64,000 nt of DNA from positions 1 to 64,000 of the forward strand of contig JANQQQ010000001.1 in assembly GCA_028284935.1 (NCBI GenBank), in the 5' to 3' direction. Source of the DNA: Croceivirga sp. GTDB lineage: Bacteria; Bacteroidota; Bacteroidia; Flavobacteriales; Flavobacteriaceae. The translations under genes were made by a program, and so were the position numbers. The notes under the pieces were generated by a model that had not been told where the DNA came from, did no database searches, and worked only from the letters and a program-made list of their open reading frames with translations. Positions within the stretch are counted from its first letter, which is position 1. Every line of letters begins with the position of its first letter. Below are positions 28,516-37,280 of this stretch, piece after piece.

Positions 28516-29118
28516 TTAGACCTTTATGGAACATCCTATCGCTCGGGTAGTAGTCACTTTTATTTCCTTTCCGGCCAACATGGCATCAACTGCATTTTCC
28601 GCATATTTCTCTTCCACTTGAGACACGTCTTGGTAATTATCATCAATAGCCCCAATATATCTTACGATATTTCCATTGTCCGTCTTTTCCAATAGGTATA
28701 CGTGAGGAGTACGCGTTGCTCCATATTCGGGAAATATCTTTTGTCCTTCATCCAATAAATAAGGAAAAGTAAAGCCCTTTTTTTTAGCTCTGGCCTTCAT
28801 TTCCTCGAAACCATCCCCAGGTTGTTTAGCAGGATTGTTGGGATTAATGGCTATAACGGGCACTCCCCGTTCTTTGTACTTCTTATCCAACTCAATTATT
28901 CGGTCTTCATATGCCTTTGCATATGGGCACATATTACAAGTAAAAATCACCAAAAACCCATTTGCATCCGGATAGTCCGATAGCGACACCATGGTTCCAT
29001 CAATATTCTTCAATGAGAAATCAGTGGCAACATCACCAATACCATAACCATCAGCAGGTGTAAATGAAGTCAACAGACCTGAAAAGGCCAATACCGTCAA
29101 ATAAATTAATCTTTTCAT
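28516..29118 (-). CDS. Exported thioredoxin-fold redoxin with CNMCPYA motif
   Basis: This 200-residue protein has a signal peptide (MKRLIYLTVLAFSGLLTSFT) and an AhpC/TSA-type fold. The active site reads FTCNMCPYAKAYEDRI, a CxxC with a Met-containing core, and the cis-Pro loop is ATRTPHVYLL. A third Cys lies near the C-terminus (AIGCSI). It is probably periplasmic. The family is common in Bacteroidota and planctomycetes without a defined substrate. It begins one base after the stop of the next thioredoxin gene, so the two form an operon. Confidence 0.85.
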   Translation of the reverse strand: MKRLIYLTVLAFSGLLTSFTPADGYGIGDVATDFSLKNIDGTMVSLSDYPDANGFLVIFTCNMCPYAKAYEDRIIELDKKYKERGVPVIAINPNNPAKQPGDGFEEMKARAKKKGFTFPYLLDEGQKIFPEYGATRTPHVYLLEKTDNGNIVRYIGAIDDNYQDVSQVEEKYAENAVDAMLAGKEIKVTTTRAIGCSIKV

Positions 29119-29119
29119 T

Positions 29120-29671
29120 TTAATGTGTAAATTTTTTGAGTTCCGTATTCAGTTCTTCGTAAGAAAAACCCCGTTCATAAAAGACCCTATCATTTTTGTT
29201 GTAAATCAAGGTTGCTGGAATTCCCCCGCCCCAATTTTCTGCTATTTTGGGAATCCACTCGTTCATTTTTGGATCGTCCAGAATCACCACCTCTCCTTTT
29301 AAATTCTTTTCACTTACATAGGGAACCAATCTTTTTTCCCACATGGATGGCATATCCAGGCTTACCAATATCAATTCTACGTCATTGGCTTTCTGTTCTT
29401 CAAAGGTCTTCTGAAAATAGGGCATCTCTTCCAAACAGGGTTTACACCATGTGGCCCAGAAATTTACGATATAGGTTTTGTTGTCTTTTTTGTTCAGTAA
29501 GGGTTCTAAACCCTCGTAATCATAAACAGGATATGGAAGCTCTACCGATTTATCCATAGCCATACTTTCCGTGGTCTTGGATGCTGTAGGAGCTTCACCA
29601 TCCTTTTTGTTCCCCACACAAGAAATGAGGGTGAAGACTAAAAACAAGTATGACAACCTAGTGAACAACAT
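29120..29671 (-). CDS. TlpA-like thioredoxin lipoprotein
   Basis: A 183-residue lipoprotein (lipobox LISC after a hydrophobic start) with a TlpA/ResA-type thioredoxin domain: active site FWATWCKPCLEEMPYF and cis-Pro loop GGGIPATLIYN. Likely an outer-face or periplasmic thiol reductase, for example in cytochrome or disulfide maturation. It is the first gene of the minus-strand redox operon; the promoter is not obvious. Confidence 0.9.
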   Translation of the reverse strand: MLFTRLSYLFLVFTLISCVGNKKDGEAPTASKTTESMAMDKSVELPYPVYDYEGLEPLLNKKDNKTYIVNFWATWCKPCLEEMPYFQKTFEEQKANDVELILVSLDMPSMWEKRLVPYVSEKNLKGEVVILDDPKMNEWIPKIAENWGGGIPATLIYNKNDRVFYERGFSYEELNTELKKFTH

Positions 29672-29749
29672 TGCCTAAATTTAATTTTAAAAGTAACCAT
29701 TGCCTTTTCCAAGCCTCTTTTTTTTAACAAAACTTTATCTGGGTTTTCA

Positions 29750-29779
29750 TTGCCTAATCGAAATATGAACATACATTTG
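29750..29779 (+). promoter_or_regulatory. Promoter of the MarR-nitroreductase unit
   Basis: TTG (29750-29752), a 19-base spacer and TACATTTG (29772-29779), an excellent match to the Bacteroidota consensus, 22 bases before the MarR ATG. Confidence 0.7.
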
Positions 29780-29783
29780 TCTA

Positions 29784-29796
29784 TACAATTATTGTA
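29784..29796 (+). promoter_or_regulatory. Candidate MarR operator
   Basis: TACAATTATTGTA is a 13-base palindrome (arms TACAAT/ATTGTA) lying directly after the -7 box, at the expected transcription start and before the marR ATG. A partial TTGT-CTAT-ACAA inverted repeat overlaps it at 29777-29788. Autorepression by the encoded MarR protein is inferred from position. Confidence 0.5.
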
Positions 29797-29801
29797 ATAA
29801 C

Positions 29802-30248
29802 ATGAATGTAGAAGAAATCATAAAAACGGAAAAAAAGCTCGCACTTCCCGTAAAGACTATGATTCACTTTGCATTGGTTAGCAATAAAATAAGGGAGGCC
29901 TTTGCTTGCGCTTTAAAACCCTATGATATGTCCGAACAGCAATTTAATGTGCTTCGCATTTTAAGGGGGCAAAAACGTAAACCGGCCAACCTTTCCACCA
30001 TCAATGAACGTATGGTCACCAAAATGAGCAACACCACCCGCTTGGTTGACAAACTAATTCTTAAAGGATATGTTGACCGGGAGGTTTGTGCAGAAAACAG
30101 GCGTAAGGTGGAAATTACCATAACGGACAAAGGCATGGAAATTCTTTCTGAATTGGATGAGGTTATGGAAAACACAGAAAATGAATTGCTACACGATTTT
30201 AGCGAACGGGAACTTAAAACATTAAATCAGTTACTTGATAAATTTTAA
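29802..30248 (+). CDS. MarR family transcriptional regulator
   Basis: A 148-residue winged-helix protein. Residues about 45-110 form the DNA-binding domain (MSEQQFNVLRILRGQ, then VTKMSNTTRLVDKLILKGYV with the recognition helix, and the wing around RRKVEITITDKG). The flanking helices form the dimer interface. Cys occurs in the N-terminal helix (EAFACALK) and in REVCAENRR, so thiol sensing is possible but unproven. It overlaps nothing and sits one base upstream of a nitroreductase gene that it probably controls. Confidence 0.9.
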   Translation: MNVEEIIKTEKKLALPVKTMIHFALVSNKIREAFACALKPYDMSEQQFNVLRILRGQKRKPANLSTINERMVTKMSNTTRLVDKLILKGYVDREVCAENRRKVEITITDKGMEILSELDEVMENTENELLHDFSERELKTLNQLLDKF

Positions 30249-30249
30249 A

Positions 30250-30882
30250 ATGAGTAATACACTGGAAATCAGAAATTGGCGTTATGCCACTAAAAAATTT
30301 GATGCCACTAGGAAAGTATCAAATGGAGACTTGGAGACCCTTTTGGAAGCCACCCGCTTAAGCGCCTCCTCGTACGGATTACAACCTTATCACATCTATG
30401 TAATAGCAGATCCGGAAATTAGGGAACAACTTAAACCCGCCAGCTGGGGACAATCACAGATCACTGATGCTTCACACATTATTGTATTCGCCAATTCTAC
30501 CGATTTTGACGAGCATTTGGTAGATGATTACTTGGACAATGTTTCCAAGACCCGAAATATTCCTCAGGAGGGTTTGAAGGGATATGGGGATTTTATGAAA
30601 TCAAAGTTGCTGGACCTCCCTGCCGAGACCAAAGGAAATTGGACTACCAAACAAGTATATCTGGCCTTTGGGAACGCCATGCAAGCTGCGGCGGAATTGA
30701 AAATCGACACCTGTCCCATGGAAGGTTTTGAACCTGAAGTGTATAACCAAGTGCTTGGATTGAATGGGAAAAACCAAAATGCGGCAGTGGTATTGGCCAT
30801 TGGGTATCGTTCAGAAGAAGATGAAACCCAGCATTACGCAAAAGTTAGAAAATCAGCAGAAGAACTATTCACTCATATATAA
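30250..30882 (+). CDS. NAD(P)H-dependent oxidoreductase, nitroreductase family
   Basis: A 210-residue FMN enzyme of the NfsB/NfnB group: the flavin-binding start RNWRYATKKFDA, TRLSASSYGLQPYHIYV, and the C-terminal flavin segment (ALAIGYRSEED-like VLAIGYRSEEDE). The ATG at 30250 follows the MarR stop by one base; an earlier frame start at 30235 would lie inside marR. Natural substrates (quinones, nitroaromatics) are inferred from family. MarR, NfnB and YceI in this order is a common Flavobacteriaceae cassette. Confidence 0.9.
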   Translation: MSNTLEIRNWRYATKKFDATRKVSNGDLETLLEATRLSASSYGLQPYHIYVIADPEIREQLKPASWGQSQITDASHIIVFANSTDFDEHLVDDYLDNVSKTRNIPQEGLKGYGDFMKSKLLDLPAETKGNWTTKQVYLAFGNAMQAAAELKIDTCPMEGFEPEVYNQVLGLNGKNQNAAVVLAIGYRSEEDETQHYAKVRKSAEELFTHI

Positions 30883-30927
30883 ATACATCATTAATCCTTT
30901 TTAAAACAAATAATTAATTCCAAAATC

Positions 30928-31503
30928 ATGAAAAAGAACATTTTAAGCCTAGCATTTACCTTGGTATTCGGTATTTCGGCATTTGCCAATCCCATCGATG
31001 AAGAGAGAAAAGAAGTTAATGCAGAAAAAAGTACGGTCACTTGGAAAGCCTACAAAGTTACGGGTTCGCATACCGGAACAGTAACTTTACAGTCTGGCGC
31101 GTTGGACTTCGATGGAGATAAATTAACTGGGGGGGAGTTTACCGTTGACATGACCTCCATTAATACCACAGATCTTGAAGGTGATTATAAGAACAAATTG
31201 GATGGTCACTTGAAGTCGGCAGATTTCTTCGGTGTCGATACCCATACTACTTCAAAATTGGTGTTTACCAAAGTAGAAGCTTCTGGTAAGAACTCCTACA
31301 AAGTGACTGGAGATTTGACCATTAAAGGAATTACAAAACCCATAACGTTCGATGTATCCATCTATGGAAGTAAAGCCACGGCTACGCTAAAAGTTGATAG
31401 GGCCGAGTACGACGTACGTTATGGTTCTGGTAGTTTCTTTGATAATTTGGGGGACAAAACCATCTACGATGAATTTGATTTGGTCGTGGATTTGGAATTC
31501 TAA
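30928..31503 (+). CDS. YceI family periplasmic lipid-binding protein
   Basis: This 191-residue protein has a signal peptide (MKKNILSLAFTLVFGISAFA) and the YceI beta-barrel: VNAEKSTVTWKAYKVTGSHT, then DGDKLTGGEFTVDM and the closing TLKVDRAEYDVRYGSGSFFD. YceI proteins bind amphiphilic isoprenoids such as quinones in a hydrophobic tunnel. The link to the nitroreductase just upstream (45 bases) suggests a quinone-related role, which is inference. It is closed by the terminator at 31546-31580. Confidence 0.92.
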   Translation: MKKNILSLAFTLVFGISAFANPIDEERKEVNAEKSTVTWKAYKVTGSHTGTVTLQSGALDFDGDKLTGGEFTVDMTSINTTDLEGDYKNKLDGHLKSADFFGVDTHTTSKLVFTKVEASGKNSYKVTGDLTIKGITKPITFDVSIYGSKATATLKVDRAEYDVRYGSGSFFDNLGDKTIYDEFDLVVDLEF

Positions 31504-31545
31504 ATCTACTTCAGCTTAAGAAAAAGAAAATTCGTTTGAGTGTTT

Positions 31546-31580
31546 AAAACCTGCTGGATGGTTGTCTCGCAGGTTTTTTT
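31546..31580 (+). terminator. Terminator of the MarR-NfnB-YceI unit
   Basis: AAAACCTGC (31546-31554) pairs with GCAGGTTTT (31569-31577) around a 14-base loop and continues into a T run. It ends just before the trp promoter at 31588, insulating the trp operon. Confidence 0.8.
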
Positions 31581-31587
31581 ATTTTTA

Positions 31588-31618
31588 TTTGAAAGATTCA
31601 ATTTTCGTTCTATATTTG
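31588..31618 (+). promoter_or_regulatory. trp operon promoter
   Basis: TTTG (31588-31591), a 19-base spacer and TATATTTG (31611-31618) match the Bacteroidota consensus perfectly. The leader-peptide ATG begins only five bases after the -7 box, so the transcript should begin at or within a few bases of that ATG. Confidence 0.75.
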
Positions 31619-31623
31619 AGCAA

Positions 31624-31677
31624 ATGATTAGAACAAATAAAACTTGGTGGTGGATCAACTTACGTCAGACATCGTGA
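31624..31677 (+). CDS. trpL: trp operon leader peptide
   Basis: A 17-residue peptide, MIRTNKTWWWINLRQTS, with three consecutive TGG codons at residues 8-10. It lies between the trp promoter and an intrinsic terminator that precedes trpE, so ribosome stalling at the Trp codons when charged tRNA-Trp is scarce would be the regulatory signal. There is no room for a ribosome-binding site between the -7 box and the ATG, which points to leaderless translation. The peptide has no detectable relationship to E. coli TrpL except the Trp run. Confidence 0.85.
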   Translation: MIRTNKTWWWINLRQTS

Positions 31678-31707
31678 GCTAGTCCTTCCAATCAAAAATT
31701 TATATAA

Positions 31708-31740
31708 AAGGCTTGTCATCACGACAAGCCTTAATTTTTT
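31708..31740 (+). terminator. trp attenuator terminator
   Basis: A perfect 10-bp stem (AAGGCTTGTC 31708-31717 with GACAAGCCTT 31723-31732), loop ATCAC, then AATTTTTT. It ends 13 bases before the trpE ATG and 30 bases separate it from the trpL stop. A competing antiterminator is not obvious: AGTCCTT at 31681-31687 could pair with AAGG of the first arm only partly. Confidence 0.85.
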
Positions 31741-31753
31741 GAATCCATTTATA

Positions 31754-33151
31754 ATGAAGTTCAAACTAAAGACATCGTACAAAAAGATTTTGGCGGATAC
31801 CATTACCCCGGTCAGTGTCTACTTAAAAATTAGGGATAAGTATCCCCATAGCATTCTTTTGGAAAGTAGTGATTATCATGCCAATGACAACAGTTTCTCT
31901 TTTATTTGCTGTAATCCCATTGCTTCCATTAAGGTAGATGGCGAAAACGTACTGCAAAAATTCCCAGATGGAACAACTTCTGAAATTGAATTGAAGCAAA
32001 GCATTGAGGTTACCGAGCTTTTGGATGGATTCGCCCAGAAATTTTCCATAGAAAACAATGACTTCAAGTTCATTACCAATGGCTTGTTTGGTTATGTGGC
32101 GTACGATGCCGTTAGATACTTTGAATCGGTTGAAATTTCAAAAAAACCGGAATCGGTTGCCATTCCGGATATCTATTACGCGGTTTATCAAAATATCATA
32201 GCCATCAACCACTTTAAGAATGAAGCCTATCTTTTTGCCCATTGCTATGAAAGGGAGAGTAATATCCCAGAATTGGAGCAAATTCTTAAAGTAAGGAGTT
32301 TTGCTACCTACAGCTTCACAAAACACGGAGATGCAACATCCAACCTTAAGGATGAGGAGTACAAATCGCATGTGGAATTGGCAAAAAAGCACTGTAAACG
32401 CGGCGATGTATTCCAATTGGTGTTATCAAGACGATTTTCACAAGGGTTTAAAGGAGACGAATTCAATGTATACCGAGCTTTGCGATCCATTAACCCCTCT
32501 CCCTATCTGTTCTATTTTGATTATGGTGATTTTAAGATTTTTGGAAGTTCCCCGGAGGCCCAGCTTATTGTAAAGGATGGAAAGGCAGAGATTCACCCTA
32601 TTGCCGGAACCTACAAACGCACAGGAAATGACGAACAGGATGCAGCGCTGGCAAAAAAATTGGCCGGAGATGAAAAAGAGAACAGCGAACACGTGATGTT
32701 GGTAGATTTGGCGAGAAACGATCTGAGTAGAAACGGTAATTTGGTCAACGTTGAAACCTATCGTGAGGTCCAATACTTTTCACATGTGATTCATTTGGTT
32801 TCCAAGGTAACAGGTCACAAAAAACCAGATATTTCGACCCTGAAAATAGTAGCCGACACTTTCCCAGCCGGAACATTAAGTGGCGCTCCAAAGCATATGG
32901 CCATGCAACTAATAGAACGTTATGAAAAGACCAATAGGGGGTATTACGGAGGTGCCATAGGTTTTATGGACTTCAACGGCAATTTTAACCATGCCATTAT
33001 GATCAGGACCTTTTTAAGCAAAAACCATGAACTGCACTTTCAAGCAGGCGCCGGATTGGTGGCAGCGTCAAATGCTGATGACGAATTACAGGAAACCTAT
33101 AATAAATTGGGAGCTTTGAACAAGGCTTTGGAAATCGCTGAATCCATCTAA
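31754..33151 (+). CDS. trpE: Anthranilate synthase component I
   Basis: The 465-residue chorismate-utilising subunit makes anthranilate from chorismate and ammonia. The feedback-inhibition motif LLES (35-38) indicates control by bound tryptophan. Chorismate-fold motifs include FQLVLSRRF, PSPYLFYFDYGDFKIFGSSP, HPIAGTYKRTG, HVMLVDLARND and FPAGTLSGAPK. The ATG at 31754 is preferred over a TTG at 31739, which lies inside the attenuator U-tract. It abuts trpG with no gap. Confidence 0.96.
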   Translation: MKFKLKTSYKKILADTITPVSVYLKIRDKYPHSILLESSDYHANDNSFSFICCNPIASIKVDGENVLQKFPDGTTSEIELKQSIEVTELLDGFAQKFSIENNDFKFITNGLFGYVAYDAVRYFESVEISKKPESVAIPDIYYAVYQNIIAINHFKNEAYLFAHCYERESNIPELEQILKVRSFATYSFTKHGDATSNLKDEEYKSHVELAKKHCKRGDVFQLVLSRRFSQGFKGDEFNVYRALRSINPSPYLFYFDYGDFKIFGSSPEAQLIVKDGKAEIHPIAGTYKRTGNDEQDAALAKKLAGDEKENSEHVMLVDLARNDLSRNGNLVNVETYREVQYFSHVIHLVSKVTGHKKPDISTLKIVADTFPAGTLSGAPKHMAMQLIERYEKTNRGYYGGAIGFMDFNGNFNHAIMIRTFLSKNHELHFQAGAGLVAASNADDELQETYNKLGALNKALEIAESI

Positions 33152-33718
33152 ATGGCACGGAAGATATTAATGATAGACAACTACGATAGTTTCACTTATA
33201 ATCTGGTCCATTATTTGGAAGATCTACATTGTGAGGTTATTGTAAAAAGAAATGACGCACTGACTTTGGAAGAAGTCGATCAATTCCATGAAATAGTACT
33301 ATCTCCGGGTCCCGGTATTCCTGATGAGGCCGGGCTTTTAAAACCTATAATTAAGAAATATGCCTCCAAAAAACGGATTTTTGGAGTGTGTTTGGGGCAA
33401 CAGGCCATCGGCGAAGTTTTCGGGGGTACATTGGTTAACCTGGATGAAGTCTATCACGGAATTGCCACTACTATAGAAATCATTGAGGAAGATTATCTCT
33501 TCAAGGACTTACCCAAAACCATTGAAGTGGGCAGATACCACTCCTGGGTGGTGAGTAAAGAACTACCTAAGGATTTAATAGCAACATCTGTGGATGAAAA
33601 TGGTCAAGTAATGTCCCTAAAACATGTTGCCTATGATGTAAGGGCGGTACAATTTCATCCTGAATCCATTTTGACCCCATACGGCAAACAAATATTAAAA
33701 AACTGGTTGGACCAATGA
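33152..33718 (+). CDS. trpG: Anthranilate synthase component II (glutamine amidotransferase)
   Basis: This 188-residue class I amidotransferase supplies ammonia to TrpE. The nucleophile Cys80 lies in FGVCLGQQAIGE, the oxyanion strand is SPGPGIPDEAG and the His-Glu pair is in VQFHPESILTPYG. The ATG directly follows the trpE stop. It could in principle also serve aminodeoxychorismate synthase, but the operon context fixes the Trp role. Confidence 0.95.
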   Translation: MARKILMIDNYDSFTYNLVHYLEDLHCEVIVKRNDALTLEEVDQFHEIVLSPGPGIPDEAGLLKPIIKKYASKKRIFGVCLGQQAIGEVFGGTLVNLDEVYHGIATTIEIIEEDYLFKDLPKTIEVGRYHSWVVSKELPKDLIATSVDENGQVMSLKHVAYDVRAVQFHPESILTPYGKQILKNWLDQ

Positions 33719-34710
33719 AGGATACGTTAAATAGATTGATCAATCACGAAATTTTGGAAAAGGAGGATGCCAAACAGATTTTGGTCAATATTGCCAAGGG
33801 AGATTATAATACCAGTCAAATCGCCGCCTTCCTCACGGTGTATATGATGCGTAGTATTACCATTGAAGAATTGGAGGGATTTCGTGATGCGCTATTGGAT
33901 TTGTGCCTTTCCATTGATTTAAGTGATTACAATCCCATTGATCTTTGCGGCACAGGTGGAGATGGCAAGGATACCTTTAACATTTCAACATTGGCCTCTT
34001 TTGTTACGGCCGGGGCAGGTGTTAAGGTGACCAAACATGGTAATTACGGCGTGTCCTCAAAATGTGGCAGTAGCAACGTGATGGAGTTTTTGGGTATTAG
34101 GTTTAGCAATGAAGCCAACTTCCTTAAAAAATCTATTGAAGAGGCAGGTATCTGTGTCCTTCACGCCCCGCTCTTCCACCCGGCTATGAAGAACGTGGCC
34201 CCAATAAGGCGGGAATTAGCGGTTAAAACCTTCTTCAATATGTTAGGGCCGATGGTGAACCCGGCGTTTCCCAAAAATCAAATGGTAGGGGTTTTTAACC
34301 TGGAATTGGCGAGGATGTACGGCTATCTCTATCAGAATACGGATAAGAACTTCACCGTGTTGCACGCCTTGGATGGCTATGATGAAATTAGTCTTACCGG
34401 TGCCACCAAAACGATTTCAAATGGTTCGGAAGGTATCTTATCACCAGAAGATTTTGGTGTGCCTTTGGTCGAAGCAAGTACAATTGTCGGTGGGGAGGAT
34501 GTTGCGGATTCAGCTCAAATATTCATGAACATCTTGCAGGGAAAAGGAAGTGATGCCCAGAATAACGTGGTCTGTGCCAATGCCGGAGTAGCCATTTCAA
34601 CAGTGGAGGGTTGTTCACCTAAAGAAGGGTTTGAAAAAGCCAAAGAATCGTTATTAAGTGGAAAAGGGTTAATTGCCCTCAAAAAATTGCAAACACTTAG
34701 CGCTGCATGA
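33715..34710 (+). CDS. trpD: Anthranilate phosphoribosyltransferase
   Basis: The 331-residue enzyme transfers phosphoribose from PRPP to anthranilate. The PRPP glycine loop is DLCGTGGDGKDTFNIST, followed by VTKHGNYGVSSKCGSSN and the anthranilate-site motif (APLFHPAMKNVAPIRRELAVKT region). The ATGA overlap with trpG shows translational coupling. It is unfused to TrpG, unlike enterobacteria. Confidence 0.96.
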   Translation: MKDTLNRLINHEILEKEDAKQILVNIAKGDYNTSQIAAFLTVYMMRSITIEELEGFRDALLDLCLSIDLSDYNPIDLCGTGGDGKDTFNISTLASFVTAGAGVKVTKHGNYGVSSKCGSSNVMEFLGIRFSNEANFLKKSIEEAGICVLHAPLFHPAMKNVAPIRRELAVKTFFNMLGPMVNPAFPKNQMVGVFNLELARMYGYLYQNTDKNFTVLHALDGYDEISLTGATKTISNGSEGILSPEDFGVPLVEASTIVGGEDVADSAQIFMNILQGKGSDAQNNVVCANAGVAISTVEGCSPKEGFEKAKESLLSGKGLIALKKLQTLSAA

Positions 34711-35492
34711 ACATTCTAGAAAAAATAGTAGCGGACAAATACAAAGAAGTGCAATTGAAATCTTCTTTACTACCGGTTTCCCAGTTGGAAAAGTCGGTGT
34801 TGTTCGAGCGAACCTGTCATTCTTTGGCCGCTGCCCTTAAGGGGAGCAAAACCGGAATCATTGCCGAACACAAACGCCGCTCCCCTTCAAAACAGACGAT
34901 CAATCAAAATACCAATGTGGCACAGGTAGCCAAAGGTTACCAAAAGGCTGGGGTCAGTGGTATGAGTATCCTAACCGATATCAAGTATTTTGGGGGTTCG
35001 TTGGAAGATTTACTTTTAGCCCGTGCCGCTGTGGACCTTCCCTTATTGCGCAAAGAGTTCATCATTGACGAATATCAAATTCTTGAGGCCAAGGCACATG
35101 GAGCAGATGTCATTTTATTGATAGCCGCAGTACTGACCAGAATGGAAATAAAGGCATTGTCTAAATTAGCCAAAAGCTTGGGCTTGGAAGTATTGCTTGA
35201 GGTCCATAATCAGGAAGAACTTGAAAAGTCAATAATGTCAAGTTTGGATATGTTGGGGGTGAACAACCGAAACCTAAAGACCTTTGAGGTTAGTTTAGAA
35301 ACCAGTAAGGAACTTTCCGACCTGATTCCTGACCAATTTGTCAAAGTATCGGAAAGTGGCATTAGTTCCATTGGAGCCATAAAAGAACTAAAACAATATG
35401 GCTATCAGGGATTTTTAATCGGTGAAAACTTTATGAAGACCCCAAATCCCGGTAGAAGCGCTGTAGAATTTATCAAAGAATTGTCCAAATGA
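34707..35492 (+). CDS. trpC: Indole-3-glycerol phosphate synthase
   Basis: A 261-residue TIM barrel closing the indole ring. Conserved signatures are IIAEHKRRSPSK (catalytic Lys), LTDIKYFGGS, LLRKEFIIDEYQ and the substrate-binding GVNNRNLKTFEV with VSESGISS. It overlaps trpD by ATGA. It is monofunctional, with trpF as a separate gene. Confidence 0.96.
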   Translation: MNILEKIVADKYKEVQLKSSLLPVSQLEKSVLFERTCHSLAAALKGSKTGIIAEHKRRSPSKQTINQNTNVAQVAKGYQKAGVSGMSILTDIKYFGGSLEDLLLARAAVDLPLLRKEFIIDEYQILEAKAHGADVILLIAAVLTRMEIKALSKLAKSLGLEVLLEVHNQEELEKSIMSSLDMLGVNNRNLKTFEVSLETSKELSDLIPDQFVKVSESGISSIGAIKELKQYGYQGFLIGENFMKTPNPGRSAVEFIKELSK

Positions 35493-36118
35493 AGTTAAAG
35501 GTCTGTGGCATGAAATATAATCCCGTTGAGGTGGAGAGCCTTGAGCCAGACTATATGGGATTTATTTTTTGGGAAAAATCCCCACGCTACTTGGATAGTG
35601 TACTACCCTCCATCTCCAGAAAAATCAAAAAGGTGGGCGTATTTGTAGATGCCACCGTCGAAGAAATTTTGCAAAAGGTGACCAAATACGGCCTGCAAAT
35701 GGTTCAACTTCATGGGAAAGAAACTCCTGAATTATGCAGGCATTTAAAGAACCTTGGTATAGGTGTAATAAAGGTTTTTGGAGTGGACGGGACGTTTGAC
35801 TTTTCGGTATTGGAACCCTATGAAAAAGTTTGTGATTACTATTTGTTCGACACCAAGGGAAAACTACCCGGTGGAAATGGGTATGTATTTGATTGGGAAG
35901 TTTTGGAGAACTACCCTTCTACGAAACCCTTTTTTTTAAGTGGGGGAATTGGCATGGAAAACATTGATGATGTGCTGACCTTTTTATACCGACCCGAATC
36001 AAAGTACTGCCATGCCATTGACATCAATAGCAGGTTTGAAATTAAGCCTGGTTTAAAGGATATTCAAAAATTAAAAGAATTCAAAAAAAGAGTGGAAGAT
36101 GAGTTATCACGCAAATGA
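35489..36118 (+). CDS. trpF: Phosphoribosylanthranilate isomerase
   Basis: This 209-residue TIM barrel carries out the Amadori rearrangement. It opens with the catalytic KVCGMKYN, has [25 protein letters not shown] and the catalytic Asp in [12 protein letters not shown], then [12 protein letters not shown] for phosphate. It overlaps trpC by four bases and trpB by 20. Confidence 0.95.
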   Translation: MKLKVCGMKYNPVEVESLEPDYMGFIFWEKSPRYLDSVLPSISRKIKKVGVFVDATVEEILQKVTKYGLQMVQLHGKETPELCRHLKNLGIGVIKVFGVDGTFDFSVLEPYEKVCDYYLFDTKGKLPGGNGYVFDWEVLENYPSTKPFFLSGGIGMENIDDVLTFLYRPESKYCHAIDINSRFEIKPGLKDIQKLKEFKKRVEDELSRK

Positions 36119-37280
36119 AAAAGGGTATTATGGCGAGTTTGGAGGAGCATTTATTCCTGAGATGCTCTATCCAAATTGTGAGGAACTACGTCAGAATTAT
36201 ATCCCCATCATGGAAACCGAGGAATTCCAAGAGGAATTTCGACAATTGTTAAAGGATTATGTAGGAAGGCCCACCCCACTTTATTTTGCGGAACGCTTGT
36301 CCGAGAAACATCAGACCAAAATTTATTTAAAACGGGAAGACCTCTGCCATACGGGAGCCCACAAAGTCAATAATACCATTGGGCAAATTTTAATGGCAAA
36401 AAAACTGGGCAAAAACCGAATCATAGCTGAAACGGGCGCAGGTCAACATGGGGTGGCCACGGCCACGGTATGCGCGCTAATGGGCATTGAGTGTGTGGTC
36501 TATATGGGGGAAATCGATATCGCCAGGCAGGCCCCCAATGTTGCACGTATGAAAATGCTGGGTGCGGAGGTTAGGGCCGCAAAGTCTGGCAGTAGAACGT
36601 TAAAAGACGCTACCAATGAGGCCATTCGGGATTGGATAAATAACCCGGTAAATACACATTATATTATTGGGTCCGTGGTCGGTCCACATCCTTACCCAGA
36701 CATGGTTGCCCGATTTCAGTCCGTAATTTCCGAAGAGATCAAATGGCAACTCCAAGAAAAGGAAGGTCGTTCAAACCCGGATTACGTGGTGGCCTGTGTC
36801 GGCGGGGGCAGCAATGCCGCCGGAGCGTATTACCACTATTTGGATACACCTGAGGTTGGTATCATAGCGGTTGAAGCTGCAGGCAAAGGAATATATTCTG
36901 GGGAAAGTGCGGCAACCTCGGCACTGGGAAAAATAGGTATCATCCATGGAAGCAAAACCCTCCTGATGCAAACCCAGGACGGTCAAATTACGGAGCCCTA
37001 TTCCATTTCCGCCGGATTGGACTATCCAGGTGTGGGACCCATGCATGCACACTTATACAAAAGCAGCCGTGGGGAATTCATTTCGATAACCGATGATGAA
37101 GCCATGACCGCAGGACTTGAAATGTCCCAACTGGAAGGCATTATACCGGCTATTGAGACCAGTCATGCCTTTGCCATATTCGACCACAAAAAATTCAAGA
37201 AAGATGATGTTGTGGTCTTTAACCTATCAGGAAGGGGTGACAAAGATCTACAAACCTATATTGACTACTTCAAATTATGA
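36099..37280 (+). CDS. trpB: Tryptophan synthase beta chain
   Basis: A 393-residue PLP enzyme. The PLP Lys lies in [15 protein letters not shown], the indole-site Glu in [14 protein letters not shown], and the phosphate cup in [11 protein letters not shown]. It condenses indole with Ser. Length and motifs fit the TrpB1 type that partners TrpA. Its start ([16 protein letters not shown]) overlaps the trpF end by 20 bases, so it is translationally coupled. Confidence 0.97.
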   Translation: MSYHANEKGYYGEFGGAFIPEMLYPNCEELRQNYIPIMETEEFQEEFRQLLKDYVGRPTPLYFAERLSEKHQTKIYLKREDLCHTGAHKVNNTIGQILMAKKLGKNRIIAETGAGQHGVATATVCALMGIECVVYMGEIDIARQAPNVARMKMLGAEVRAAKSGSRTLKDATNEAIRDWINNPVNTHYIIGSVVGPHPYPDMVARFQSVISEEIKWQLQEKEGRSNPDYVVACVGGGSNAAGAYYHYLDTPEVGIIAVEAAGKGIYSGESAATSALGKIGIIHGSKTLLMQTQDGQITEPYSISAGLDYPGVGPMHAHLYKSSRGEFISITDDEAMTAGLEMSQLEGIIPAIETSHAFAIFDHKKFKKDDVVVFNLSGRGDKDLQTYIDYFKL

